Positions 9,999 to 22,229 of a DNA stretch of 64,000 nt are shown here, piece by piece; the stretch's first letter is position 1, and every line of letters begins with the position of its first letter. The translations under genes were made by a program, and so were the position numbers. The DNA lies in the NCBI RefSeq assembly GCF_001667505.1, contig NZ_LZHZ01000070.1:1-64000 (forward strand). Direction: 5' to 3'. The notes beneath the pieces were generated by a model. That model worked only from the letters and a program-made list of their open reading frames with translations, had not been told where the DNA came from and did no database searches. The stretch is from Mycobacterium sp. ACS1612. GTDB taxonomy: Bacteria > Actinomycetota > Actinomycetes > Mycobacteriales > Mycobacteriaceae.

Positions 9999-11252
9999 CT
10001 ACCCGCCGTTGTTGTGTAGGAAGGCCACGATCGCGTCCACAATACGGCTGGCCATCAGAGTTTTCGAACCGTGCTCCAGTGCCGATTCGGTTCCGTCCGC
10101 CGCGAGCAGCCAGCCGTCGTTGTTGTCGACTTCGAACGCCCGATTCTCACCGACGGCATTTACCACGAGCAAATCGCAGCCCTTGCGTTTCAATTTCGAG
10201 CGGGCGTGGAAGAGCACATCGCCGTTCGCGTCGCCCGTTTCAGCAGCGAACCCCACGATGGCCCGCATGTTGGGTAGCTGGCCGTCCGCGCGAGCCCGCA
10301 CGGCACCGGCGAGCACGTCATCGGTGCGGGTCAGTTCAATGACCGGCGCCGGCGTATTGGGATCGGCGGACTTCTTGATCTTGCTGGTCTGCACGTTGGT
10401 GGGCCGGAAGTCGGCCACCGCAGCGGCCATCACCAGCACATGCGCATCGGGCGCGTGCTTGGAGACGGCGTCCTTGAGCTGCGCGGCGGAGCCGATGTGG
10501 ACGACCTCGACACCGGCCGGGTCGATCAGCCCCGCGGTGTTGCCTGCGATCAGCGTGACCTCCGCGCCGCGCTGCGCCATCACCCGCGCCATCGCGTAGC
10601 CCTGCTTACCCGAGCTGCGGTTGCCGATGAAACGCACCGGGTCAATCGTCTCGCGGGTGCCTCCGGCACTGACGAGCACCTTGACGCCGGCCAGGTCGTA
10701 GGGCAGCGCATCGCCGCGTTCGAGCAACAGCCCCGCGAGCGTGGTGATCTCCTCGGCCTCCGGGAGTCGGCCCGCACCGCTGTCGGCTCCGGTGAGCCGA
10801 CCCGAGGCGGGCTCGAGAACGATTGCGCCCCTTCGCCGTAACGTCGCGACGTTGTCGACAGTGGCGGAGTGAAACCACATTTCGGTGTGCATGGCGGGCG
10901 CGAACATCACCGGACATCGCGCGGTCAGCAGCGTCGCCGTCAGCAGATCGTCGGCGCGGCCCGCTACCGCGCGAGCCAGCAGGTCAGCAGTGGCAGGCGC
11001 CACCACCACGAGGTCGGCCTCCTGGCCGTACCGGACATGCGGCACCTCGTGGACGTCGTCCCAGACGCCGGTGTGCACCGGGTTACCGGACAGGGCCTCG
11101 AACGTCGCGGCGCCGATGAAGCGCAGCGCAGACTCGGTCGGCACGACGCGGACGGAATGGCCCGCTTCGGTGAGTTGACGGACGATTGTCACCGCCTTGT
11201 AAGCGGCGATGCCACCGGCGACGCCGACGATGATCCGCTTGCGGTCGCTCAC
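9999..11252 (-). CDS. coaBC: Bifunctional phosphopantothenoylcysteine decarboxylase / phosphopantothenate-cysteine ligase
   Basis: 417 residues from GTG 11252. The N-terminal flavoprotein CoaC domain (GVAGGIAAYKAVTIVRQL; FAPAMHTEMW) decarboxylates 4'-phosphopantothenoylcysteine. The C-terminal CoaB domain (VSAGGTRETIDPVRFIGN, SSGKQGYAMA; IKKSADPNTPAPVIELTRT) joins cysteine to phosphopantothenate using CTP. Together they catalyse two consecutive steps of coenzyme A synthesis in the cytoplasm. Size is typical for mycobacterial CoaBC (formerly Dfp). The gene starts 13 bp after rpoZ and is probably in the same transcript. Confidence 0.97.
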   Translation of the reverse strand: MSDRKRIIVGVAGGIAAYKAVTIVRQLTEAGHSVRVVPTESALRFIGAATFEALSGNPVHTGVWDDVHEVPHVRYGQEADLVVVAPATADLLARAVAGRADDLLTATLLTARCPVMFAPAMHTEMWFHSATVDNVATLRRRGAIVLEPASGRLTGADSGAGRLPEAEEITTLAGLLLERGDALPYDLAGVKVLVSAGGTRETIDPVRFIGNRSSGKQGYAMARVMAQRGAEVTLIAGNTAGLIDPAGVEVVHIGSAAQLKDAVSKHAPDAHVLVMAAAVADFRPTNVQTSKIKKSADPNTPAPVIELTRTDDVLAGAVRARADGQLPNMRAIVGFAAETGDANGDVLFHARSKLKRKGCDLLVVNAVGENRAFEVDNNDGWLLAADGTESALEHGSKTLMASRIVDAIVAFLHNNGG

Positions 11253-11265
11253 CGCAGAGCCTTAG

Positions 11266-11583
11266 CTACTCGCCCTCGGTGTGCTCGAGCAGGTCCTCGT
11301 GGATCTCGCGCATCGCGATCGACAGCGGCTTTTCCTGAAGGCCCGGCTCGACCAGCGGACCGACGTACTCGAGGATGCCGTCGCCGAGTTGGTTGTAGTA
11401 GTCGTTGATCTGGCGAGCACGCTTCGCGGCGTAGATGACCAGCGCATACTTGCTCGACGCCCGGGACAGCAGTTCGTCGATAGGCGGGTTGGTGATGCCC
11501 AACGGCGTGTCGTACGCGCTGGCGGCGGACGGGTCGAGGTCGTCCACAGCGGCCAGCGGCGTGTCGGCGTGCGGGGTGCTCAC
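11266..11583 (-). CDS. rpoZ: RNA polymerase omega subunit
   Basis: 105 residues. The omega core is unmistakable: YDTPLGITNPPIDELL, SSKYALVIYAAKRARQIND and GPLVEPGLQEKPLSIAMREI. Omega helps assemble the beta-prime subunit into RNA polymerase. I start it at GTG 11583 because a clear AGGAG lies 10 bases upstream and this gives the usual length of about 105-110 residues. An ATG at 11652 is also in frame and overlaps the gmk stop (ATGA), but would add a 23-residue leader without similarity to omega. The order mihF-gmk-rpoZ-coaBC-metK is the standard mycobacterial one. Confidence 0.95.
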   Translation of the reverse strand: MSTPHADTPLAAVDDLDPSAASAYDTPLGITNPPIDELLSRASSKYALVIYAAKRARQINDYYNQLGDGILEYVGPLVEPGLQEKPLSIAMREIHEDLLEHTEGE

Positions 11584-11648
11584 GTAGAAAATCTCCTGGG
11601 GGTTTAGGTGGCTCTCGGGCAGGATGGCGACCGGCAGCGGGCGCCTCA

Positions 11649-12206
11649 TCAAGTCCGGCCCACCAGCAAGGATACCAATTCGTCGCAGGCGGATTCCAAT
11701 TCGCTGTTCACCACGACTTCGTCGAAGTCACCCTGCGCGGCCAACTCGGCCCTTGCGGTGGCGAGCCTGCGCGCCATCACCTCGGCGGATTCCGTGCCCC
11801 GCCCCGACAGCCTGCTCTCCAACTCCTCCCAGCTGGGCGGGGCCAGGAAAACCGTGATGACCTCGGGCATCGCCTTCTTCACGGCGCGAGCGCCGGCGAG
11901 GTCGACTTCGATCAGCACCGGCCGTCCGGCCTTGGTCGCCTCGCGGATGGGCGCGGCGGGCGTCCCGGATCTGTGCAGGCCGCCGTGGATCTCCGCCCAT
12001 TCCAGCAGCGCGCCGTCGGCGATCAGCTGCTGGAACTGTTCCGCAGTGACGAACGTGTAGTCGACGCCGTCGACCTCACCCGGCCGGGGCGCCCTGGTGG
12101 TCACGGACACGGAGAAATGCAGGTCAGGAATCCGTTTCCGCAGGCAGCGGACAACAGTGGACTTCCCGACGGCAGACGGGCCGGACAGCACCACAACGCG
12201 GCTCAT
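11649..12206 (-). CDS. gmk: Guanylate kinase
   Basis: 185 residues. It phosphorylates GMP/dGMP to GDP/dGDP. The P-loop GPSAVGKST sits at residues 9-17, followed by the GMP-binding TTRAPRPGEVDGVDY and LLEWAEIHGGLHRSG segments and the lid region. The M. tuberculosis enzyme, from memory, carries an N-terminal extension of about 20 residues. Here no ATG, GTG or TTG occurs in frame between the mihF stop region and ATG 12206, so the short form is the only reading. The stop overlaps the potential long rpoZ start. Confidence 0.96.
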   Translation of the reverse strand: MSRVVVLSGPSAVGKSTVVRCLRKRIPDLHFSVSVTTRAPRPGEVDGVDYTFVTAEQFQQLIADGALLEWAEIHGGLHRSGTPAAPIREATKAGRPVLIEVDLAGARAVKKAMPEVITVFLAPPSWEELESRLSGRGTESAEVMARRLATARAELAAQGDFDEVVVNSELESACDELVSLLVGRT

Positions 12207-12266
12207 CGCAGAACTCTGCTCTTCGCGCGAGCGCTCATCGCTGTCCGACCCCCCGGCCGGAGTTCA

Positions 12267-12590
12267 CTAGTCGCTGGTGAAGTCGAACTTCTCCAGCAGC
12301 GCCTTGCGCTGACGGTCGCCCAGGCCGCGCAGACGGCGGGTCGGGGCGATCTCGAGTTCGGTCATGATTTCCTGCGCCTTGACCTTGCCGACCTTGGGCA
12401 ACGCCTCCAGGAGCGCAGAAACCTTCATCTTGCCCAAGACCTCGTCGGTCTCGGCGTCCTTGAGCACCTGCTTGAGGTTGGTGCCGCCGCGCTTGAGCCG
12501 ATCCTTGAGCTCGGCACGTGCTCGACGTGCGGCGGCAGCCTTCTCCAACGCTGCCGCGCGCTGTTCGTCGGTCAACTGGGGAAGGGCCAC
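12267..12590 (-). CDS. mihF: Mycobacterial integration host factor (mIHF)
   Basis: 107 residues from GTG 12590 with GGAGG five bases upstream. This small basic nucleoid-associated protein binds and bends DNA; it was first known as the host factor for L5 phage integration. The basic helical N-terminus (ALEKAAAARRARAELKDRLKRGG) leads into a helix-two-turn-helix region (ALPKVGKVKAQEIMTELEI, then RRLRGLGDRQRKALLEKF). It is very highly conserved in mycobacteria. A 450-bp upstream region with several palindromes precedes it, unusually long for this window, and suggests its own regulated promoter. Confidence 0.96.
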   Translation of the reverse strand: MALPQLTDEQRAAALEKAAAARRARAELKDRLKRGGTNLKQVLKDAETDEVLGKMKVSALLEALPKVGKVKAQEIMTELEIAPTRRLRGLGDRQRKALLEKFDFTSD

Positions 12591-13043
12591 GGGTTCCTCC
12601 GTCTCGTCACCATCATCTGTTTTGTCTCGGCTGACCTAGAAACTCCTAGAACCAGCCAGCGTGCACGACCGTACCCACGCAATCTGACGAAAGCGAACCC
12701 CACCCCCTGCTTATCGGGTTAAAAGCCCAGCGTGTAGAGCGCCCGTGCGTTTTGCGGGCCTCGGCGATTCGCCAGGGCCGCGGCTCGACGTTTTCCGCAC
12801 GATCGGCGGAAAAGCCTGCATATCAAGGGTTTTCGCGAATTGTGTCTTCCGTCACAGATCGGGCCGCGATGTGAGGGAGCGCGCGACGCGGGGTCGGGCC
12901 ACCGTGAAAAATAAAATTTTCCCTGGTCATGGCGCGTCGGGCGTGTCGCAGCCGGTCGGTTGACAGGTAACCGACTGCGAACTTTCGCCACGCAAATAGC
13001 ATCGTTGTGACTCCTGCGCCGGATGTGACAGGAGTTATCCGAA
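12591..13043. promoter_or_regulatory. Long intergenic/regulatory region upstream of mihF
   Basis: 453 bp with no credible gene. It contains a perfect 8-bp inverted repeat TTTTCCGC/GCGGAAAA with a 7-bp spacer at 12791-12813, and an AT-rich patch AAAAATAAAATTTT at 12907-12920. It also has a 7-bp inverted repeat ACTCCTG/CAGGAGT at 13010-13035, and a direct repeat CCTAGAA at 12635-12641 and 12645-12651 close to the mihF start. The first hairpin lacks a following T-run on either strand, so it looks more like a protein-binding site than a terminator. No promoter could be assigned securely. Confidence 0.5.
12791..12813. repeat. Perfect inverted repeat upstream of mihF
   Basis: TTTTCCGC, then seven bases, then GCGGAAAA, about 200 bp upstream of the mihF start. 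The symmetrical arms suggest a dimeric regulator site. No regulator is known to me for it. Confidence 0.5.
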
Positions 13044-13400
13044 ATGGGCCCGCGCCGGCCCTTGGGGCCCGCCGACAGCAGGACTACAGTGCGTAGTAGA
13101 CGATCTCAGGCAGGCTACTCGTCGAGAGGCGTGCAGCGGGCATAGCAAGCATTCCTGGCGCTGTTCGGCATCGTCGTGGTCGGCATTTCGCTCGCCCACT
13201 TCGCGGTGGGCCCCCGCGCGATCATCGCCAGTGTTGCGGTGCATCCGACGGTGGCCGGTGAGGACCGGTTCTTCGCCGGCTTGTTTTCGTGCTTCGGTTT
13301 CGCGTTGCTGTGGTGCGCGCGCAACCGTGCGCCGATCAACCTGCTGGCAGCGGCGCTCTTCAGCGGCGGCGACATAGAACGGATGCGGGGCTCGCGCTGA
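13044..13400 (+). pseudogene. Remnant of a DUF4345 membrane-protein gene
   Basis: From ATG 13044, which has AGGAG upstream, the frame is interrupted by an amber TAG at 13143-13145. It then continues as QAFLALFGIVVVGISLAHF..VGPRAI, HPTVAGEDRFFAGLFSCFG and ALLWCARNRAPINLLAAALFSGG. This matches the first two thirds of DUF4345 proteins, whose usual motifs are LAHFA.GP..I, SEDRFY.TLF.GFG and LWCARD. The frame ends at 13400, and the roughly 40 C-terminal residues with the last membrane helices are missing. A shorter reading from GTG 13176 is possible but would lack both ends. I regard it as a decaying gene lying between pyrF and mihF, where M. tuberculosis has PE15/PPE20 (from memory). Confidence 0.65.
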
Positions 13401-13421
13401 AACCCGTTGCCGCAGAGCGTG

Positions 13422-14236
13422 TTAAGCCAGATATGCGACCGCGTCGCGGTAGCGTTCGGCGGCGGCCCGCAGCGCAGCGACCTCCGGCCCGGCGCGCAGC
13501 ACGTCGCGTGACACGGCGGGGAGCAACTGGCCGTGTTTCGTCCCACCGAAGCCGCCGAGCGCTTCGGGCCGTCCCCCTTGCGCACCGACGCCGGGCACCA
13601 GGACGGGTCCGCCAAGTGCGCTGAGGTCGGGCGGTTCAGCCAGCGTGGCGCCGACGACGACGCCGACGGAACCGGGTGCCGGCGACGCCGCGCGGTTGAC
13701 CGCGGCCGCGGCGTCGACGATCGACTGCGCGACGGTGCTGTCGTCGGTCTTGGCCTGCTGGATGCCCGCGCCCTCGGGATTGGACGTCGCGGCCAGCACG
13801 AACACCCCGCGACCATGCGCCGCGGCGGTGTCGAGCAGCGGTTGCAGTGAGCCGAAACCGAGGTAGGGCGATGCGGTGACCGCGTCGGCGGCCAGCGGCG
13901 AGTCACCGGCCCACGCGTCGGCGTAGGCCGCCATCGTCGACCCGATGTCGCCGCGTTTGGCGTCGGCCAGCACCAGCACGCCCGACGCCCGCAGCGCGCC
14001 GATGGTGTGCTCCAGCACGGCGAACCCCTTGGCGCCGAACGCCTCGAAAAACGCGACCTGCGGTTTGACGACCGCGAAGTCCGCGAACGCCGCAACGCAG
14101 ATGTCGCAGAACCGGGCCAGGCCCTCGCTGTCGACCGGCAACCCCCATGCGCGCAGCAGTTCTCTGTGCGGATCGATACCGGGACACAGCGGTCCGCGCC
14201 GCGACACCGCGTCGGCCAGCCGCGCCCCGAAACCGG

Positions 14237-14240
<4 letters not shown>
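13422..14240 (-). CDS. pyrF: Orotidine 5'-phosphate decarboxylase
   Basis: 272 residues, last gene of the pyr operon. It converts OMP to UMP. The catalytic stretch VLVLADAKRGDIGST is present, together with GVVVGAT and the phosphate-binding PGVGAQGG loop. The length and the FVLAATSNPEGA segment are typical of the longer mycobacterial (type 2) form. The start ATG at 14240 overlaps the carB TGA (ATGA), so translation is probably coupled. No clear terminator was seen in the 21 bp between its stop and the DUF4345 remnant. Confidence 0.97.
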
Positions 14241-17575
<3,335 letters not shown>

Positions 17576-17660
17576 TAGTGGTCCCCTTCCCCGCGACCGA
17601 CCGTGTTTGCGCACGACACGCCGCGGATTTCTGTACAACAGCGGTCGCTCGCCGCGAAGA

Positions 17661-18781
<1,121 letters not shown>

Positions 18782-18785
<4 letters not shown>

Positions 18786-19282
18786 GCCGCGCCCTCCAGC
18801 CACTTCGAGTAGTCGTCGCGATTGTCGGCGCGGAATCCGGTGTCGATCTGGGCGCCCGACGGCAGCCGCCACCGGATGGCCAGGATGCCCTCGTGCGTGA
18901 TCACCTTGCCCGCCAGTGCCTTCTCCGAGCGGATCGTCTCGATCGCGTCGTCGGGTATCCAGATCGGTACGGCTCCGGTGCGCTGCAACATGATTCCTTC
19001 GGGATAGCGGGTCAGCACTGCCTTGGCGCGATACCCGAGGTCGCCGACCGCGATGCGGTCCAGCCAACTGGGCGCCAGCGTGCTGCCGACGTAGAGCCCC
19101 TTGGTCGGGGGGATCAACGCCGGACCGACGGTATCCGGTAGCTGCGGCAAGGTTCCAATCAATTGTGCCTGCCGCTGGGCGCGGCGCAGCCACCCGCGCA
19201 TCATTTGCCGGATCGCGAATGCGATCAGCACCGCCAACACGGCAGCGACGATCAGCATCGTGACGAGTGTGCCGGTGTTCAT
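18782..19282 (-). CDS. PH-like domain membrane protein of the pyr operon (Rv1382-like)
   Basis: 166 residues. One N-terminal membrane helix (LVTMLIVAAVLAVLIAFAI) is followed by a basic stretch. A soluble PH-like beta domain comes next (KGLYVGSTLAPSWLDRIA, AVPIWIPDDAIETIRSEKALAGKVI, ILAIRWRLPSGAQIDTGF). The protein is conserved at this place in mycobacterial pyr operons, but its function is unknown and no link to pyrimidine synthesis is proven. The start is ATG 19282 (MNTGTL); the upstream frame has no supporting feature. Its stop overlaps the carA start. Topology suggests the domain faces the cytoplasm, but this is not certain. Confidence 0.85.
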
Positions 19283-19313
19283 GCGCGATCCGCCTGCGCT
19301 ACTCGCTCGCCGT

Positions 19314-20606
19314 TCATGCCGGGCTCTTCCCATCCCGCGCGGTCACCTTGCCGCGCAGCAGCGTCAACGTGACGGCCGCCGGCAACTCCATCGATTCGTA
19401 CGGGGTGTTGTCCGACCGGCTGGCCAGCGCGACGCCCTCGACGGTCCAGGTGGCGTCGGGGTCGACGACGGTCAGATTGGCGGGTTCACCGATCTCAAGG
19501 GGCCGGCCCTGATCGGGCAATCCGACGATGTGCGCAGGGTTTTCGCTCATCACCCGGGCGACGTCGCGCCACGTCAACAACCCGGTTCGCACCATCGTCT
19601 CGGCGACGACGGACAGCGCGGTCTGCAGCCCGAGCATGCCGGGACGCGCGTGCGCGAACTCACACATCTTCTCGTGTTCGGCGTGCGGGGCGTGGTCGGT
19701 GGCGACGCAGTCGATCACTCCGTCGGCCAACGCCTGACGCAGCGCCGCGGCATCCGACGCCTCGCGCAGCGGCGGATTGACGCGGTTGCGGCCGTCGTAG
19801 CTGGCCAGCCGGCTGTCGTCCAACAGCAGGTGATGCGGAGTGACCTCCGCCGTGATCGAAATCCCTTGTGATTTCGCCCACTTGAGCAGCTCGACGGTGC
19901 CAGCGGTGGACGCGTGGCAGATGTGCACCCTGGCGCCGGCGTCGCGGGCCAGCAGGGCGTCGCGCGCGACGATCGACTCTTCGGCGGCGCGCGGCCATCC
20001 GGCCAGCCCGAGTCGGGCGGCGATGGGACCCTCGTGCGCGACGGCCCCGACCGTCAGCCGGGGTTCCTCGGCGTGCTGGGCGATCAGCACACCCAGACCC
20101 GTGGCGTACTCGAGGGCGCGGCGCATGATCAGCGGGTCGTGCACACAGACGCCGTCGTCGGAGAACATCCGCACCTGACCCACGCCCGCGGCCATCAAGC
20201 CCATCTCGGTGAGCTGTTTACCCTCCAGGCCCATCGTGACCGCCCCGACCGGGTGCACGTCGACGAGGCCGACCTGCTGACCGCGATGCCAGACATGGTC
20301 GGTGACGACAGGGCTGTCGGCCACCGGGTTGGTGTTGGCCATCGCGAACACCGCGGTGTAACCGCCCAAAGCTGCTGCAGCCGAACCGGTTTCGATGTCC
20401 TCGGCGTACTCCCGGCCCGGTTCCCGCAGGTGGGTGTGCAGGTCGACGAACCCGGGCAGCAGCACCTGGTCGGTGGCGTCGAAGACGTCGGCGTCATCGG
20501 GTGCGGCCAGGTCGGGCCCGATCTCGGCGATCTGGCCGTCAGCGGTCAGCACGTCGACGCCGTCACCCTCGCCGTAGAGTCGCACCCCGCGAATCAACAC
20601 GCTCAT
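19314..20606 (-). CDS. pyrC: Dihydroorotase
   Basis: 430 residues. Class I dihydroorotase of the amidohydrolase superfamily, which cyclises carbamoyl aspartate to dihydroorotate. The metal-binding HxH is in PGFVDLHTHLREPG, further histidines are in LIAQHAEEPRL and VHICHASTAG, and the late aspartate is in CVATDHAPH. The start overlaps the pyrB stop by four bases, in keeping with a tightly coupled pyrR-pyrB-pyrC series. A 31-bp gap separates it from the PH-like gene. Confidence 0.98.
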   Translation of the reverse strand: MSVLIRGVRLYGEGDGVDVLTADGQIAEIGPDLAAPDDADVFDATDQVLLPGFVDLHTHLREPGREYAEDIETGSAAAALGGYTAVFAMANTNPVADSPVVTDHVWHRGQQVGLVDVHPVGAVTMGLEGKQLTEMGLMAAGVGQVRMFSDDGVCVHDPLIMRRALEYATGLGVLIAQHAEEPRLTVGAVAHEGPIAARLGLAGWPRAAEESIVARDALLARDAGARVHICHASTAGTVELLKWAKSQGISITAEVTPHHLLLDDSRLASYDGRNRVNPPLREASDAAALRQALADGVIDCVATDHAPHAEHEKMCEFAHARPGMLGLQTALSVVAETMVRTGLLTWRDVARVMSENPAHIVGLPDQGRPLEIGEPANLTVVDPDATWTVEGVALASRSDNTPYESMELPAAVTLTLLRGKVTARDGKSPA

Positions 20607-21556
20607 ACGCCGACCGCCTCCTCTGCGCCGACCAGCAAGTGGAACAGCACCGCCATCCGGATGTGCACGCCGTTGGAAACCTGTTGCAGCACAGCCGATT
20701 GCGTGGAATCAGCCACGGAGAACGCGATCTCCATGCCGCGCACCATCGGCCCGGGATGCAGCACCACCGCGTTGCCGGGCAGCATCGCCTGACGCTTCTC
20801 CGAGAGCCCGTAGAGCACCGAATACTCGCGGGCGGATGGGAAGAAGCCGCCGTTCATCCGCTCGGCCTGCACGCGCAGCATCAGCACCGCGTCGGCGATT
20901 GGCAGTTCCGCGTCGAGGTCGTGCGAGACGGTGACCGGCCAATCCGCCACCCCGACCGGCAGCAGCGTCGGGGGCGCGACGAGCACCACCTCGGCGCCGA
21001 GCGTGGCCAGCAGCAACACGTTCGACCGGGCGACCCTGCTGTGCAGCACGTCGCCGACGATCACCACCCGCTTGCCCTCGATGGTGCCGAGTCGCTGCCG
21101 GATGGTCAGCGCATCGAGCAGCGCCTGGGTCGGATGTTCGTGGGTGCCGTCGCCCGCGTTGATCACCACCGGACCGGTCGCGTCGATGCCGGAAGAGGCG
21201 GTCCACTCGGCGAGTTGCTGGGCCGCCCCGGAGGCGGGGTGGCGGATGATCAGTGCGTCGGCGCCTGCTGCGCGCAGCGTCAGCGCGGTGTCGCGCAGCG
21301 ATTCGCCTTTGGCCACCGAGGATCCCGAAGAGCTGACGTTGATCACGTCGGCGCTCATCCACTTGCCCGCGACCTCGAACGAGACCCGGGTGCGGGTCGA
21401 GTTCTCGTAGAACATCGTGATGATGGTGCGGCCGCGCAGCGTCGGCAGCTTTTTGACCTCGCGGCCCAGCAGCGCCTGACTGAAGCGGTCGGCGTCGTCG
21501 AGGATCGCCAGCGCGTCGTCGCGGGACAGGTCGCCCGCCGAAAGGAGATGCTTCAT
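20603..21556 (-). CDS. pyrB: Aspartate carbamoyltransferase catalytic subunit
   Basis: 317 residues. The carbamoyl-phosphate-binding loop MFYENSTRTRVSFEVAGK, the catalytic HPTQALLDALT segment and RVQAERMNGGFFPSA are all present. It condenses carbamoyl phosphate with aspartate, the committed step of pyrimidine synthesis. No pyrI regulatory subunit lies nearby. Control in this operon is therefore expected at expression level through PyrR. The ATG overlaps the pyrR TGA (ATGA). Confidence 0.98.
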   Translation of the reverse strand: MKHLLSAGDLSRDDALAILDDADRFSQALLGREVKKLPTLRGRTIITMFYENSTRTRVSFEVAGKWMSADVINVSSSGSSVAKGESLRDTALTLRAAGADALIIRHPASGAAQQLAEWTASSGIDATGPVVINAGDGTHEHPTQALLDALTIRQRLGTIEGKRVVIVGDVLHSRVARSNVLLLATLGAEVVLVAPPTLLPVGVADWPVTVSHDLDAELPIADAVLMLRVQAERMNGGFFPSAREYSVLYGLSEKRQAMLPGNAVVLHPGPMVRGMEIAFSVADSTQSAVLQQVSNGVHIRMAVLFHLLVGAEEAVGV

Positions 21557-22137
21557 CTTGCGGGCCCTCCGTGGGGTGCGATCCAGATGCCGTCGACCTG
21601 ATCGTCTTCGGTGAGGCGGACCTTGACGTTCTCGCTGCGCGAGGTGGGCACGTTCTTACCCACGTAGTCGGCGCGCAGGGGCAACTCCCGGTGCCCGCGG
21701 TCGACGAGGACCGCAAGCTGCACGGCGCGCGGCCTGCCGATGTCGCGCAACGCGTCGAGCGCCGAGCGAACCGACCGTCCGGTGTAGAGCACGTCGTCGA
21801 CCAGGATCACCAGTGCCCCGTCGATGCCACCCGCGGGGATCGAGGTGTCTTCGAGCGGACGCGGTGGCTTGAAGTCGAGGTCGTCGCGGTAGAGCGTGAT
21901 GTCCAGCGCCCCGTGCGGAACGGTGACGCCTGCGAATTCCTTGATCTTGGCCGCCAGTCGCGTTGCCAGCGTGACGCCCCTGGTCGGGATGCCGAGCAGG
22001 ATGACGCGCGGCGCGTCGCTACCGTCGAGCGCGGTCTTCTCGATTATCTGGTGGGCGATGCGGGAGATGGTGCGGCCGACGTCCGCTGCGGACATCAGCT
22101 CCCGGTCGGTGCCTGACGAGGCTGCGTTAGCGCCCAA
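21553..22137 (-). CDS. pyrR: PyrR regulator / uracil phosphoribosyltransferase
   Basis: 194 residues. It carries the PRPP-binding signature LVILVDDVLYTGRSVRSALDA and the family motif GIPTRGVTLATRLA. PyrR binds the pyr leader RNA in the presence of uridine nucleotides and also has some uracil phosphoribosyltransferase activity. The start appears to be a TTG at 22137, placed 10 bases after a strong GGAGG. An ATG lies 14 codons later but without a ribosome binding site. A PyrR-binding hairpin sits immediately upstream, overlapping the approach to the ribosome binding site. M. smegmatis pyr genes are known to be controlled by PyrR-dependent translational repression, and this fits. Confidence 0.95.
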   Translation of the reverse strand: MGANAASSGTDRELMSAADVGRTISRIAHQIIEKTALDGSDAPRVILLGIPTRGVTLATRLAAKIKEFAGVTVPHGALDITLYRDDLDFKPPRPLEDTSIPAGGIDGALVILVDDVLYTGRSVRSALDALRDIGRPRAVQLAVLVDRGHRELPLRADYVGKNVPTSRSENVKVRLTEDDQVDGIWIAPHGGPAR

Positions 22138-22156
22138 GTGACCCTGACCTCCTTCT

Positions 22157-22172
22157 CCGCCTCTCTGGACGG
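22157..22172 (-). promoter_or_regulatory. PyrR-binding RNA hairpin in the pyr leader
   Basis: On the transcribed strand the sequence is CCGTCCAGAGAGGCGG: a CCG/CGG outer stem, a bulged T, a CC/GG inner stem and a purine-rich loop. It matches the PyrR-binding consensus UCCnGnGAGGY at every fixed position. The hairpin ends two bases before the AAGGAGG of pyrR. PyrR bound there would block ribosome access, and so repress the operon when UMP/UTP is plentiful. Confidence 0.85.
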
Positions 22173-22201
22173 ATCGTTAAAGGACGTCGAACTTCGGGCA
22201 G

Positions 22202-22207
22202 AGCTTA
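22202..22207 (-). promoter_or_regulatory. Candidate -10 element of the pyr operon promoter
   Basis: TAAGCT on the minus strand, about 65 bases upstream of the pyrR start and 30 bases upstream of the PyrR hairpin. This would leave the whole hairpin in the leader RNA. It is weak sequence evidence only. Confidence 0.35.
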
Positions 22208-22229
22208 GCACCCGTGGTGGCGCGGGCAG

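Noticed and set aside
12791..12813. Intrinsic terminator
   Set aside because: The hairpin is not followed by a T-run on either strand and lies upstream of, not after, a gene.
12719..12991. 90-codon open frame on the minus strand upstream of mihF
   Set aside because: Arg/Pro-rich shadow-like composition, no ribosome binding site, crosses palindromic regulatory DNA, no recognisable family.
13176..13400. Intact 74-residue gene
   Set aside because: Lacks the first helix and C-terminal third of DUF4345; the upstream frame carries an amber codon, so remnant is the better call.
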